From Paractinoplanes polyasparticus (GTDB lineage Bacteria; Actinomycetota; Actinomycetes; Mycobacteriales; Micromonosporaceae), in contig NZ_JAHWFK010000005.1 in assembly GCF_019710575.1 (NCBI RefSeq), forward strand, positions 269,775 to 333,774: a DNA stretch of 64,000 nt, in the 5' to 3' direction. The notes under the pieces are model-generated. The model made no database searches. It saw nothing but the letters and a program-made list of their open reading frames with translations, and had not been told where the DNA came from. The number at the start of each line of letters is the position of its first letter. Within the stretch, counting starts at the first letter, position 1. This document shows positions 26,536 to 35,084 of the stretch, one piece after another. The translations under genes and the position numbers were made by a program.

Positions 26536-28191
26536 TTACCACGGAGTAACCCGCCGCCGCAGCAGCGTGAGCCCATAGAAGATCACGATTGCGGCTGCGG
26601 CTCCGTGGGCCGCCACGGCGAGGACGCGCCCGCCGACGTCCGCGGCCGGGGCGGGCGGCGCGGACGCGTTCTCCCACAGCTGCAGACTCGATCCCGCATA
26701 GGCGAGCCGGAGTCCGGTCAGGACGGCCGCCGGCGGCTCGTCCCCGGCGCCCAGCCGCACCAGCACCCAGCGGAAACCGAGCTCGGCGGCGGGCCGGCCG
26801 GCTGCCAGGTGCTGCCGCACGGCGCGGGCGCGCGGGCTCTCCCCGTCGACGGTCACCGGCCCCACCCGCAGGGCGTCGTTGATCAGCACCGGGGCGTTCA
26901 GGTAGCGGGGCGCCGGGTCGCGCACCACGACGCCGTCCGTCCACGGATAGCGCTGGTAGCCCTCGAACGGCAGGGAGAGCACCTCGCCGGGCGCCGCGCC
27001 GACCCGGTCGGCGACCACGTTCCAGTCCGCCGGATAGTTGACCGGCCGCAGGGCGCCGAGGCCGCCGAAGGCGAGATCGGGCAGGACGGCGACCGGCAAC
27101 AGCGCGGCCCCGATCAGCACCATCCGGCCCGCCGACGGCTCGAAGCGGCGGGCCAGCGTGCTTGCCATACGCCCGGCGCCGGCCGCGAAGGCCAGGGCCA
27201 GAGCCAGCGCGTACGGGATGAGGAACTTCTGCCCGTCGCGCAGCAGGCCGCCGCCCGGCACCTGGCCGACCACCCACTCGAGCACGGGCCCAGCCGGCCC
27301 GGCGCCCGCCGCGGCGAGCAGGAACCCGCCTGCGGCCAGCACGAGCAACCGGTCCGCGACGCCGGGCAGGCCGCGGCGCAGGACGGGCAGACCGGCCCCC
27401 GCGACCCCGAGCAGCAGCAGGGTCACCAGGGGTGTCAGCGCCGAGCCCCGGCTGTCCGGCACGGTCTGGGAGTTCCAGATGCCACCGGTGCCGGCGAGCG
27501 ACCACCAGGCGCCCGCCCAGTTCTCGGCCCGGGCGGCGAAGGCGGGCACGCCCTCGGGGTCCGAGACGCCACCGGCCGAAGCGGTCAGCGCGGCGACCAG
27601 CCACGGCAGATTGAGCCCGAGCACCGAAGCGGCGGCGAACGCGGTGGTCCGTGACCGCAAGGGCAGCAACACCAGGACGGCGGCCAGCGCGATCAGCCCG
27701 CCGGTGGGGGTGACGGCGGCCGGAGCGGCCGCGAGCACCAGCCGGGGCAGGGCGCCGGGACGGCCTGCCAGCAGATCCCGGGCCGCCGCCACCAGCCAGG
27801 GCAGCGCGGCGTAGGCGAGCAGCAGCGCCCACTGCCCGAGCAGCAGGCGTTCGGCGAGGAACGGCGTCCAGGCGTACGCCAGCGCCGCCACCACCCGGGG
27901 GCCGGTGCGCTCGGCCGGCATGAGCCGCGCGGCGCCCAGCGCGGCCAGATAGACGACAGCCACCAGCGCTGTCCGTTGCAGCAGCCAGCCCGGCACGGCC
28001 ACGTTGGCCAGCGACACCAGCGCGTCCAGCGGCACCGCCCGCGGGAGCGAGTCCGCCGGGGCGAGCATCTCCCAGTTCAGCGGCTGCCGGGGCACGAACA
28101 CCATGTCGTAGCGCAGCACGTAGCCGGGCCGGGCCAGGGGCGCGAGGACCACCACGGTGACCGCGGCGGCCACACCGTGCAGCGCCTTCAC
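26536..28191 (-). CDS. Multi-pass membrane protein, GT-C/AftD-N-terminus-like
   Basis: A 551-residue protein with about ten to twelve helices and a soluble C-terminal loop region before a final helix. The pattern resembles the N-terminal part of AftD: an early loop (RYDMVFVPRQPLNWEML), then YAWTPFLAERLLLGQWALLLAYAALPW, later GGLLRDGQKFLIPYALALALAF. It lacks the carbohydrate-binding segments. GTG start coupled to the upstream gene by a GTGA overlap. A polyprenyl-phosphate-sugar-dependent transferase is likely but no catalytic residue can be proved from the sequence. It is 35 bp from the DUF2613 gene. Confidence 0.72.
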   Translation of the reverse strand: MKALHGVAAAVTVVVLAPLARPGYVLRYDMVFVPRQPLNWEMLAPADSLPRAVPLDALVSLANVAVPGWLLQRTALVAVVYLAALGAARLMPAERTGPRVVAALAYAWTPFLAERLLLGQWALLLAYAALPWLVAAARDLLAGRPGALPRLVLAAAPAAVTPTGGLIALAAVLVLLPLRSRTTAFAAASVLGLNLPWLVAALTASAGGVSDPEGVPAFAARAENWAGAWWSLAGTGGIWNSQTVPDSRGSALTPLVTLLLLGVAGAGLPVLRRGLPGVADRLLVLAAGGFLLAAAGAGPAGPVLEWVVGQVPGGGLLRDGQKFLIPYALALALAFAAGAGRMASTLARRFEPSAGRMVLIGAALLPVAVLPDLAFGGLGALRPVNYPADWNVVADRVGAAPGEVLSLPFEGYQRYPWTDGVVVRDPAPRYLNAPVLINDALRVGPVTVDGESPRARAVRQHLAAGRPAAELGFRWVLVRLGAGDEPPAAVLTGLRLAYAGSSLQLWENASAPPAPAADVGGRVLAVAAHGAAAAIVIFYGLTLLRRRVTPW

Positions 28192-29999
28192 CCGGCCGGC
28201 TGGGGCACGAGCGAGCCGATCTCGATCTCGTCGGTGCAGAGGTTGGCCGAGGCGTCGGCCACCTTCAGCGTCACCTCGTCGCCGCCGGCCAGCAGCAGGA
28301 TGAACATGGCGTTGAGGCCGCGGCGCACCGCGAACGAGCGCGCCGGATGGTCGCCGGCCCGCACCGTCGCCGTGGTGTCCTTGTCGCTGAGGTAGCCGAT
28401 CCGCAGCACCTGCCAGTAGTCGACGACCTCGGCCCGCAGCGGGATCCGCACCGTGCGGCCGCGGGTCACCTGGTACCCGCAGCCCTTCACCGGACCGGGC
28501 TCGGCCCGTACGCCGTCGACCCAGGCCGGCCGGATGTGCCCGGACTCGTCGAAGACGGAGAGCCGCTGAGCCTCGGTGACGAAGGTCGGCCCGTTCTCGA
28601 CCGGTCCGAAGAACCGGGACTGCATGTTCCACGGGCTCGACATGCTCGGCACCACCTCCTCGGGCACCGGCTGGTCCATGAACACCGTGCCGGCCCCGGC
28701 CACGGCCAGGTCGGCCTGCGCGGTGCGCAGGTAGTCCCGCCCGGCCTTCTGCGACCAGTCCGAGGCGAAGTCGACGCTGCTCCAAAGGCTGCTGGCGATG
28801 AAGACGGCCGCCGCCACCACCGCGGCCGTGAGGCGCGCCGGCGGCTTCACCTCGTCCACAGTGCCGTCCAGCTTCCGCAAGCCGCACACGGCGATCCCCA
28901 CGCAGAGGGCCGCGACCGGCATCACGTCGCCGAGGTAGCGCGGCACCAGACCGGCGACCCCGCTGAGCGCCGAGCCGAGCCGGGTGGCCGCGATCAGGCC
29001 GCCGGCCAGCAGGGCGAAGAGCAGCAGCAGGGTCCAGGCCCGCACCGCCACCCAGCGCCGCCACCAGATCGTGCCGGCCACGAGCGCCCCGATGAGAACC
29101 CAGGAGACCCACCGGGCGGCCGCGGTCGGCGCCACGACCGCGGTGCCGTCCCCCGCTGCCAGCCAGCTCCACGGCCCGCCGATCAGCCCGGGGGCCAGCG
29201 ACTCGCCGAAGTACTGGCCCAGGAACGTGCCCACCTCGCCTGCCGACGACGGCTCGCGGATCGTGGAGGCGGTCGACATCCCGAGGTAGGCGCCGAGGTA
29301 GACCAGCACGATCACGGTCAGCAGGGCCCAGGCCGGCCACCAGCGCCGGACCGTGGTGACGACCGCGCGGACCGGTCCGCCGGGCGCGTAGAGGCAGAGC
29401 GCGACCAGGAACACCAGCGGCGCCGCGAACAGCACCTTCTCGAAGAAGAGGAGCCCGACGAGCACCGCCGCGGCCAGCGAGACCAGGTGGTGGTTGTCGC
29501 CTGTGCGCAGGTAGCGGACGAGCGCGCCGATCGCGACGATCATCGCGAGCTGCATGGGCAGCAGGTTGACGCCGACCGCCCACCACGCGGTGAGCTCCAG
29601 GGTCAGCGGGTTGAACACGAGCAGGCAGAGGGGCAGCAGCAGGCCCCAGCCCGCCGGCAGCATCAGCTTGAGCAACCGGTAGAAGGCGATGCCGACGGCG
29701 AGCTGGGCCAGCAGCATCAGCACCAGCAACGGGACGTAGTCGTACCCGGCGAGCCGCTCGACGGCCAGGGTGACCAGCCGGCCGGCCGGCATGAAGTGGT
29801 TGTTGTAGAGCCCGAACAGGTGCCCGGGGTCGAGCCCGTACGCGTCGGCCTGGGACACGATCGGGAAGTCGTCGATGGCCAGGAAGCCGCGCCGCGACAC
29901 GACCGCCCGCCAGGCCACGCTGAGCACGATGAGGACACCGGCGACCGCGTCCACCGGATCGACCCGGACGCGCACGGCCGGCACAGCCGCGGCGGTCAC
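28188..29999 (-). CDS. Multi-pass membrane protein, GT-C-like
   Basis: A 603-residue protein. The first loop after helix 1 carries AIDDFPIVSQADAYG, an acidic D-D pair in the position of the GT-C catalytic loop, followed by LYNNHFMPAGRL. About eleven helices follow, then a soluble C-terminal domain of about 170 residues. A polyprenol-linked glycosyltransferase role is therefore likely. GTG start overlaps the FkbM gene stop, and its own stop overlaps the next GTG, giving one tightly coupled block of three genes on the minus strand (FkbM, this gene, 26536 gene). Confidence 0.72.
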   Translation of the reverse strand: MTAAAVPAVRVRVDPVDAVAGVLIVLSVAWRAVVSRRGFLAIDDFPIVSQADAYGLDPGHLFGLYNNHFMPAGRLVTLAVERLAGYDYVPLLVLMLLAQLAVGIAFYRLLKLMLPAGWGLLLPLCLLVFNPLTLELTAWWAVGVNLLPMQLAMIVAIGALVRYLRTGDNHHLVSLAAAVLVGLLFFEKVLFAAPLVFLVALCLYAPGGPVRAVVTTVRRWWPAWALLTVIVLVYLGAYLGMSTASTIREPSSAGEVGTFLGQYFGESLAPGLIGGPWSWLAAGDGTAVVAPTAAARWVSWVLIGALVAGTIWWRRWVAVRAWTLLLLFALLAGGLIAATRLGSALSGVAGLVPRYLGDVMPVAALCVGIAVCGLRKLDGTVDEVKPPARLTAAVVAAAVFIASSLWSSVDFASDWSQKAGRDYLRTAQADLAVAGAGTVFMDQPVPEEVVPSMSSPWNMQSRFFGPVENGPTFVTEAQRLSVFDESGHIRPAWVDGVRAEPGPVKGCGYQVTRGRTVRIPLRAEVVDYWQVLRIGYLSDKDTTATVRAGDHPARSFAVRRGLNAMFILLLAGGDEVTLKVADASANLCTDEIEIGSLVPQPAG

Positions 30000-30754
30000 G
30001 ACCGCCGCTCCGGCCGGAACAGGACCATGTTGACGTAGCGCGGCCGCGGCCAGACCACCCGGCGGGCGAAGCTCTGCTCGACCCGGGCCAGGGCGCCGCG
30101 CTGATGGCCGATCAGATCGAATTCGGACAGCGGGATCCAGCGGCCGGCGGGCATCACGTACGGCTGGTAGCCCCACCCGCCGAGCAGGCCGAGCACCGGC
30201 TCGACGGGCTGGATCCGCTCCTCCAGCTCGACGATCAGCAGGGGCCGGTCGCGGCGCAGCGTCTTCTCGGCGCCGCGCAGCGCGGGCATCTCGTGCCCCT
30301 CGACGTCGATCTTCAGGAACCGGACGTCGGTCAGCGCCAGCTCGTCGATGGTGATCCGCTCGACCGTGACCGCGCGCCCGGTCGGCTGCTCGAGCGACGA
30401 GGTGCCGGTGCCCGGACCGCCCGACGGCAGGTGGAGCTCGGCCGTGCCGGCATGGTCGGAAGCGACCGCCTCGACCACCCGCACGTCGGGGAACGCGGTG
30501 GCGACGCACCGGGCCAATTCGGCCGTCGGCTCGACCGAGACCACCCGGTCGGCGATCCGGCGCAGGCCGCGCGTCCACGGTCCGTACCAGGCGCCGACAT
30601 CGACGGCCGTGCCGCCCCTGGGCGCGTACGAGGGGAGCCGGGCGAGCTCCGGCTCGACCCGCGGATAGGCGAATCGCACCGCCGCCGCGACGGCGTTCGA
30701 CGGTAGTGCCGCGGCGATGCGCGAGCTCATTCGGGTGGTCAACGTGCCGGCCAT
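29996..30754 (-). CDS. FkbM-family methyltransferase
   Basis: A 252-residue protein with SAM motif VDVGAWYGPWTRGL, acidic motif VVSVEP, and the FkbM signature FLKIDVEGHEMPALRGA. FkbM enzymes O-methylate sugars or polyketides. In this locus a sugar hydroxyl of the envelope polymer is the likely target. It is the first gene of the three-gene minus-strand block and diverges from the dehydrogenase gene across a 91-bp interval. Confidence 0.87.
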   Translation of the reverse strand: MAGTLTTRMSSRIAAALPSNAVAAAVRFAYPRVEPELARLPSYAPRGGTAVDVGAWYGPWTRGLRRIADRVVSVEPTAELARCVATAFPDVRVVEAVASDHAGTAELHLPSGGPGTGTSSLEQPTGRAVTVERITIDELALTDVRFLKIDVEGHEMPALRGAEKTLRRDRPLLIVELEERIQPVEPVLGLLGGWGYQPYVMPAGRWIPLSEFDLIGHQRGALARVEQSFARRVVWPRPRYVNMVLFRPERRS

Positions 30755-30799
30755 GGTGACGAACCATAGTGCCTGTCTCGCACATGGGTAGACCCGAAG

Positions 30800-30815
30800 T
30801 TGACTCACGAGTAAC
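30800..30815 (+). promoter_or_regulatory. Diverged GTNAC-N6-GTAAC direct repeat upstream of the dehydrogenase gene
   Basis: TTGAC-TCACGA-GTAAC matches the paired repeats at 18402-18450 except for the first base and part of the spacer, and is followed by the same CYTYC tail. It lies 30 bp before the GTG start, in the divergent interval with the FkbM gene. Confidence 0.45.
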
Positions 30816-30845
30816 CTCCAGGCACCGAAGTGAAGGGAGCCGTGT

Positions 30846-32024
30846 GTGGACGTCTGCGTCGTGGGTGGTTGCGGCCGTGTCGGCCTGCCCCTGGGCATCG
30901 CGCTGGCCTCGCGCGGCCTCTCCGTCGTGCTGTACGACATCGATGCGACCGCGGTCGATACGGTCAACGCGGCAGTGATGCCCTTCGCTGAACACGGCGC
31001 GGCCGAGCTGCTGGCCGAGGCGGTCGCGGCGGGCCGCCTGGTGGCCACGACCGAGCCGTCGAGTGTGGGCCGGGCCGACGCGCTGATCGTCGTCGTCGGC
31101 ACCCCGGTCGACGAGCATCTCAACCCCGACCTCGGCGCGGTGCCGCGGGCGATCGAACGCGGCGCCGAGTACCTGCGCGACGGCCAGCTCATCGTGCTGC
31201 GCAGCACGGTCTACCCGGGTGTCACCGCGCTCACCGAGCGGCTGCTGAGCGGCCGCGGCCTCGACGTGGACGTCGCCTTCTGTCCGGAGCGGATCGCCGA
31301 GGGCAAGGCGATGACCGAGCTCTTCGAGCTGCCGCAGATCGTCGCCGCCCGTACGCCGCAGGCTTTGGAACGGGCCGAGAAGCTGTTCCGCACCCTGACC
31401 GACTCGATCGTCCGGCTCGAGCCGGAGGAGGCCGAGCTGGCCAAGCTGTTCACCAACACCTGGCGCTACCTGAAATTCGCGGCGGCCAACCAGTTCTGGA
31501 TGATGGCCAACGACTTCGGCCTCGACTTCGCCCGGATCCGGCACGCGGTCACCTTCGACTACCCGCGCGCCGACGACCTGCCGATGCCGGGCTTCGCCGC
31601 CGGGCCGTGCCTGCTCAAGGACACGATGCAGCTGGCCGCGTTCAACCGGAACAACTTCGTGCTCGGCCACTCGGCAATGCTGATCAACGAGGGGCTCCCG
31701 CTCTACCTGGTCTCCCGGCTGGAGGACCGGTTCGATCTGAGCGAGCTCACCGTCGGCATCCTCGGCATGGCGTTCAAGGGCGGCAGCGACGACTCGCGCG
31801 ACAGCCTGGCCTACAAGCTGCGCAAGATCCTGACGCTCAAGGCCCGCGAGACGCTCTGCACCGATCCGTTCGTGCGCGACGACCGCTTCCTGCCGCTCGA
31901 CGAGGTGCTGAAACGGGCCGACCTGCTGATCATCGCGGCGCCCCACCCGCAGTACGCCGACCTCGAGACCGACACGCCGCTGATCGACATGTGGGGCCTG
32001 ACCGGGACCGGGGTGCTGGTGTGA
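30846..32024 (+). CDS. UDP-glucose/GDP-mannose dehydrogenase family enzyme
   Basis: A 392-residue protein, shorter than the usual 430-450. NAD-binding motif GGCGRVG (7-13) starts the protein. The catalytic Cys255 sits in GPCLLKDT with Lys258, and the conserved NTWRYLKFAAANQF holds Lys210. The C-terminal domain has AFKGGSDDSRDS. The enzyme oxidises a nucleotide hexose to the uronate in two NAD-dependent steps; the exact sugar is not determined. GTG start. The stop overlaps the GT2 start (GTGA). The absence of a substrate-specifying neighbour leaves UDP-Glc or UDP-GlcNAc/ManNAc open. Confidence 0.88.
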   Translation: MDVCVVGGCGRVGLPLGIALASRGLSVVLYDIDATAVDTVNAAVMPFAEHGAAELLAEAVAAGRLVATTEPSSVGRADALIVVVGTPVDEHLNPDLGAVPRAIERGAEYLRDGQLIVLRSTVYPGVTALTERLLSGRGLDVDVAFCPERIAEGKAMTELFELPQIVAARTPQALERAEKLFRTLTDSIVRLEPEEAELAKLFTNTWRYLKFAAANQFWMMANDFGLDFARIRHAVTFDYPRADDLPMPGFAAGPCLLKDTMQLAAFNRNNFVLGHSAMLINEGLPLYLVSRLEDRFDLSELTVGILGMAFKGGSDDSRDSLAYKLRKILTLKARETLCTDPFVRDDRFLPLDEVLKRADLLIIAAPHPQYADLETDTPLIDMWGLTGTGVLV

Positions 32025-32848
32025 CGCCCCGGGTCTCGGTGGTCATCCCGGTCTACAACGAGGGCGCCGACGTGGTGCGGCACCTGGAACGGATCCTGCG
32101 CGAGGTGTTGCTGCCGGCCGAGATCCTCGTTGTGCACGACATGCCCGAGGACACGACGGTGCCGTACGCGCAGAGGATCGCCGAGCACGACCCCCGGGTC
32201 CGGACGGTGCTCAACACGTACGGGCGGGGACCAGCCAACGCGATCCGGTTCGGCATCGACGCCGCCGCGGCGCCGGTCGCCGTGGTCACCATGGCCGACG
32301 GCTGCGACGACCCGCGGCAGATCGACGACCTGGCCCGGCTGGTCGACCGGGGGGTCGTGGTCGCCGCGGCGTCGCGCTACATGCCCGGCGGGCAGCAGGT
32401 GGGCGGTCCGAGGTTCAAGCGGATGGCCTCGCGCTGGGCCGGGCGCACGCTGTGGTGGCTGGCCCGGGTGGGCACCCGGGACGCGACGAACAGCTTCAAG
32501 GCGTACGACACCGGGTTCGTCCGCGAGGTGGGCATCGAATCGCGGACCGGCTTCGAGATCGGCATCGAGCTCACCGCGAAGGCGACCCGGATGCGCCGCC
32601 CGGTGGCCGAGATCCCGACCATCTGGCTCGACCGGCAGCTCGGCGAGTCCAACTTCGACGTGGGCCGGTTCGTGCCGAGCTATCTGCGCTGGTATCTGTT
32701 CGCGTTCGGCCCCCGGCTGACCGGGGAGCAGCTCGCCGACCGCTGGGCGGCCCGCAAGCCGGACGCCGTCGAACCCGGACGCGACGCCATCGAACCCGAT
32801 CGCGACGCCGTCGAACCCGATCGTGACAAGGAGAGCACCCCGCAGTGA
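32021..32848 (+). CDS. GT2-family glycosyltransferase
   Basis: A 275-residue GT-A enzyme: SVVIPVYNEG at the start, a metal/nucleotide site in VTMADGCDD (D-x-x-D/D-D variant of DxD), and the acceptor region LARVGTRDATNSFKAYD and GFEIGIELTAKA. It lacks membrane helices and resembles dolichyl-phosphate-sugar synthases, which make polyprenol-phosphate sugars of the kind GT-C transferases use. The C-terminus carries a 7-residue repeat (DAVEPGR, DAIEPDR, DAVEPDR). It overlaps the genes on both sides by GTGA. Confidence 0.85.
   Translation: MTPRVSVVIPVYNEGADVVRHLERILREVLLPAEILVVHDMPEDTTVPYAQRIAEHDPRVRTVLNTYGRGPANAIRFGIDAAAAPVAVVTMADGCDDPRQIDDLARLVDRGVVVAAASRYMPGGQQVGGPRFKRMASRWAGRTLWWLARVGTRDATNSFKAYDTGFVREVGIESRTGFEIGIELTAKATRMRRPVAEIPTIWLDRQLGESNFDVGRFVPSYLRWYLFAFGPRLTGEQLADRWAARKPDAVEPGRDAIEPDRDAVEPDRDKESTPQ
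32762..32827 (+). repeat. 21-bp in-frame tandem repeat at the GT2 C-terminus
   Basis: Three copies of gacgcc(g/a)tcgaaccc(g)ga(t)cg(c/t), period 21 bp, followed by a further gac. They encode three acidic/basic heptads of type DAVEPDR. This is a likely polymorphic, slippage-made tail. Confidence 0.8.
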
Positions 32849-33870
32849 CGAAGGTTCTGGTCACCGGCTCGGCCGGATTCATCGGCGGCTACCTCGTCGA
32901 GGAGCTGCTCGGCCGCGGGCACGAGGTGGTGGGCCTCGACGACTACTCCAAGTACGGCAAGGTGGCGCACGCCTACGACGACCACCCGAACTTCCGGTTC
33001 GTGGAGGGCGACGCCCGCGACCCGCGCCTCGTCGGCGAGTTGCTCGACGGCTGCGACCACTTCATAGCGGGCGCCGCAATGATCGGTGGCATCTCCTACT
33101 TCCACACGTACGCGTACGACCTGCTCGCCACCAACGAGCGGATCATGGCGTCCTCGTGCGACGCGGCGATCGCGGCGCACCGCGACGGCCGGCTGAAGAA
33201 GGTCACGTACATCTCGTCGTCCATGGTGTACGAATCGACCGACCGGTGGCCCAGCAGGGAGGGCGACGAGAAGGCAGTGCCGCCGCCGCGTTCCTCGTAC
33301 GGCTTCCAGAAGCTGGCCGTGGAGTACTACGCCCGGGCCGCCTGGGATCAGTACCAGCTGCCGTACACGATCGTCCGCCCGTTCAACTGCGTCGGCGTCG
33401 GCGAGGGCCGGGCCCTGGGCAACGCCGAGGTGCTTTCGGGCAACGTCAAGCTCGCGATGTCGCACGTCGTCCCCGATCTCGTGCAGAAGGTCCTCAAGGG
33501 GCAGGACCCGTTGCACGTCCTCGGCAGCGGCGAGCAGGTGCGGCATTACACGTACGGCGGCGACCTGGCCCGCGGCATCGTCACCGCGATGGAGCACGAG
33601 GCCGCCCGCAACGAGGACTTCAACCTCTCCACCGCGCAGTCCACGACGGTGCTCGAGCTGGCCGAACTGATCTGGCGCAAGGTCAAGGGACCGGACGTGC
33701 CGTTCCGCCACGTCAGCGACGAGCCGTTCGCCCACGACGTGGCGATGCGGGTGCCGGACGTGACGAAGGCCCGCGAGGTGCTCGGCTTCACCGCCGCGAC
33801 CACGCTCGACGCCATGCTCGACGAGGTGATCCCGTGGATCACCCGAGCGGTCGCGGAGGGCCGGCTCTGA
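32845..33870 (+). CDS. NAD-dependent sugar epimerase/dehydratase (extended SDR)
   Basis: A 341-residue protein. NAD site VTGSAGFIGGYL (6-17), SSS/SMVYE, and the catalytic Tyr152/Lys156 pair (SYGFQK) place it in the extended short-chain dehydrogenases. The substrate region VRPFNCVGVGEG is usual for nucleotide-sugar epimerases and dehydratases. It likely acts after the dehydrogenase two genes upstream, for example as a uronate epimerase or decarboxylase-like enzyme, to supply the polymer's sugar donor. GTG start inside the stop region of the GT2 gene. Confidence 0.87.
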   Translation: MTKVLVTGSAGFIGGYLVEELLGRGHEVVGLDDYSKYGKVAHAYDDHPNFRFVEGDARDPRLVGELLDGCDHFIAGAAMIGGISYFHTYAYDLLATNERIMASSCDAAIAAHRDGRLKKVTYISSSMVYESTDRWPSREGDEKAVPPPRSSYGFQKLAVEYYARAAWDQYQLPYTIVRPFNCVGVGEGRALGNAEVLSGNVKLAMSHVVPDLVQKVLKGQDPLHVLGSGEQVRHYTYGGDLARGIVTAMEHEAARNEDFNLSTAQSTTVLELAELIWRKVKGPDVPFRHVSDEPFAHDVAMRVPDVTKAREVLGFTAATTLDAMLDEVIPWITRAVAEGRL

Positions 33871-35060
33871 GCGCACCGTCCCGGCGCAGCATCGGTCTCT
33901 CCGGCGCCGCCGTGACGATCGCCGGCGCGATCACCAACGCCTTCGGCTATGTCGTGCCGGTCCTCGGCGCCCGCCGGCTGAGCGCGGGCGACCTCGGCGC
34001 GCTCGCCACCGTGCTGGCGATCGTCGCGATCGCCTCGGTGCCCGGCACCGGCCTGCAGATCGCGATGGCGGTACGCCGGGCCCGCCACCCGGGCGCCACC
34101 GCCGGCCGCGTCGCCACGGTCACCGCGCTGGCCTGCGGCGGCGCGGTGCTGGCGCTGGCGCCGGTCGCGGGCCCGCTGCTCGACCTGCCGCCCGCGCTCA
34201 CTCCCCTGCTGGCCGTCTACACCTTCGCGATCGTCCTCAGTGGCCGCCCACTGGGCGAGCTCCAGGGTGACGAGCGCTTCCTGCGCCTGGCCCTGGGCAT
34301 GTCCGTGCTGGCCGCCGGCCGGTACGGCGGGCTCGTCGCGGGCCTGCTGCTCGGTCTCGGCCTGACCGGCTCCGTGCTGCTCGGCACCGTGCTGGCGCTG
34401 GGCGTACCGCCCGTGCTCGCTCTCATGGCCCGCACCCCCGGCGCCGCGCCGAACGATCACGGCCTCACCGCGAAGCAGGTCTTCACCGCCGGCTCGGCGA
34501 CCCTGGCCATGCTGGCCGTCTCGTACGCCGACGTGATCCTGGCCCGCCACGTGCTGCCGGCCGACGCGTCCGGCGCCTACGCCGTGGGAGCCGTGCTGAC
34601 CAAGGGCGCGATGTGGGCCCCCCAGGTGGTCACCGTGCTGGCCCTGCCCCGGCTCGCCCAGGGCAGCCGGCGCGCGCTGCTGATCGCCGTCGGGCTGGTC
34701 GCCGCCTGCGGCGCCCTGCTCGTCGCGGCGTCCGCGCTGGCCGGCGGCCTGGCCTTCAGCCTGGCCGGTGGCGCCGACTACACCGGCCTGGGCCGGTACG
34801 CGCCGGTCTTCGCCACCACCGGCGCGTTCTACGCACTGGTCTTCGTGTTGGTCAACGCCCAGGTGGCGGCGGGCGCACGCTGGCCGTCAGCGCCGTTGTG
34901 GGCCGCCGCGGCGGTGCTGGTGGCGACCGCCGAATGGCTGGTCCCGCACACCCTGCCCGCCGTCATGTGGTGCTCGGCCGGCGCCGCGGCGCTGGCCCTG
35001 GCAGGCACAGCCCTGTCACTCCGCAACAGATCCCGGACCGGGCAGCCCTCGAGCCTCTGA
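33867..35060 (+). CDS. Polysaccharide flippase-like membrane protein (MATE/Wzx fold), probable CTG start
   Basis: A 397-residue protein with about twelve helices and no large soluble parts (ITNAFGYVVPVLGARRLSAGDLGALAT; later ADVILARHVLPADASGAYAVGAVLTKGAMW). It resembles lipid-linked oligosaccharide flippases. No ATG or GTG fits the junction with the epimerase gene. A CTG at 33867 overlaps the epimerase stop (CTGA) and has GGAGGG six nt upstream, the same arrangement as the ATGA/GTGA links elsewhere in the locus. The fallback is GTG 33912, which would trim 15 residues. It closes the plus-strand half of the locus. Confidence 0.78.
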   Translation: MSAPSRRSIGLSGAAVTIAGAITNAFGYVVPVLGARRLSAGDLGALATVLAIVAIASVPGTGLQIAMAVRRARHPGATAGRVATVTALACGGAVLALAPVAGPLLDLPPALTPLLAVYTFAIVLSGRPLGELQGDERFLRLALGMSVLAAGRYGGLVAGLLLGLGLTGSVLLGTVLALGVPPVLALMARTPGAAPNDHGLTAKQVFTAGSATLAMLAVSYADVILARHVLPADASGAYAVGAVLTKGAMWAPQVVTVLALPRLAQGSRRALLIAVGLVAACGALLVAASALAGGLAFSLAGGADYTGLGRYAPVFATTGAFYALVFVLVNAQVAAGARWPSAPLWAAAAVLVATAEWLVPHTLPAVMWCSAGAAALALAGTALSLRNRSRTGQPSSL

Positions 35061-35084
35061 GCAGGTCTCAGACCGGGCAGCCCT
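35036..35084. repeat. 35-bp-period direct repeat between convergent gene ends
   Basis: gaccgggcagccct occurs at 35036-35049 and 35071-35084. The flanks (caga/cagg before, cgagc after) are also similar. The repeat covers the last codons of both convergent genes and both stops, with only 7 bp between the genes. Confidence 0.65.

Noticed and set aside
32823..33866. Flippase gene starting about 350 codons earlier in the same open frame
   Set aside because: That stretch is out of frame with the well-supported epimerase gene and encodes Arg-rich sequence without membrane helices; the membrane protein begins at the CTG/GTG region.
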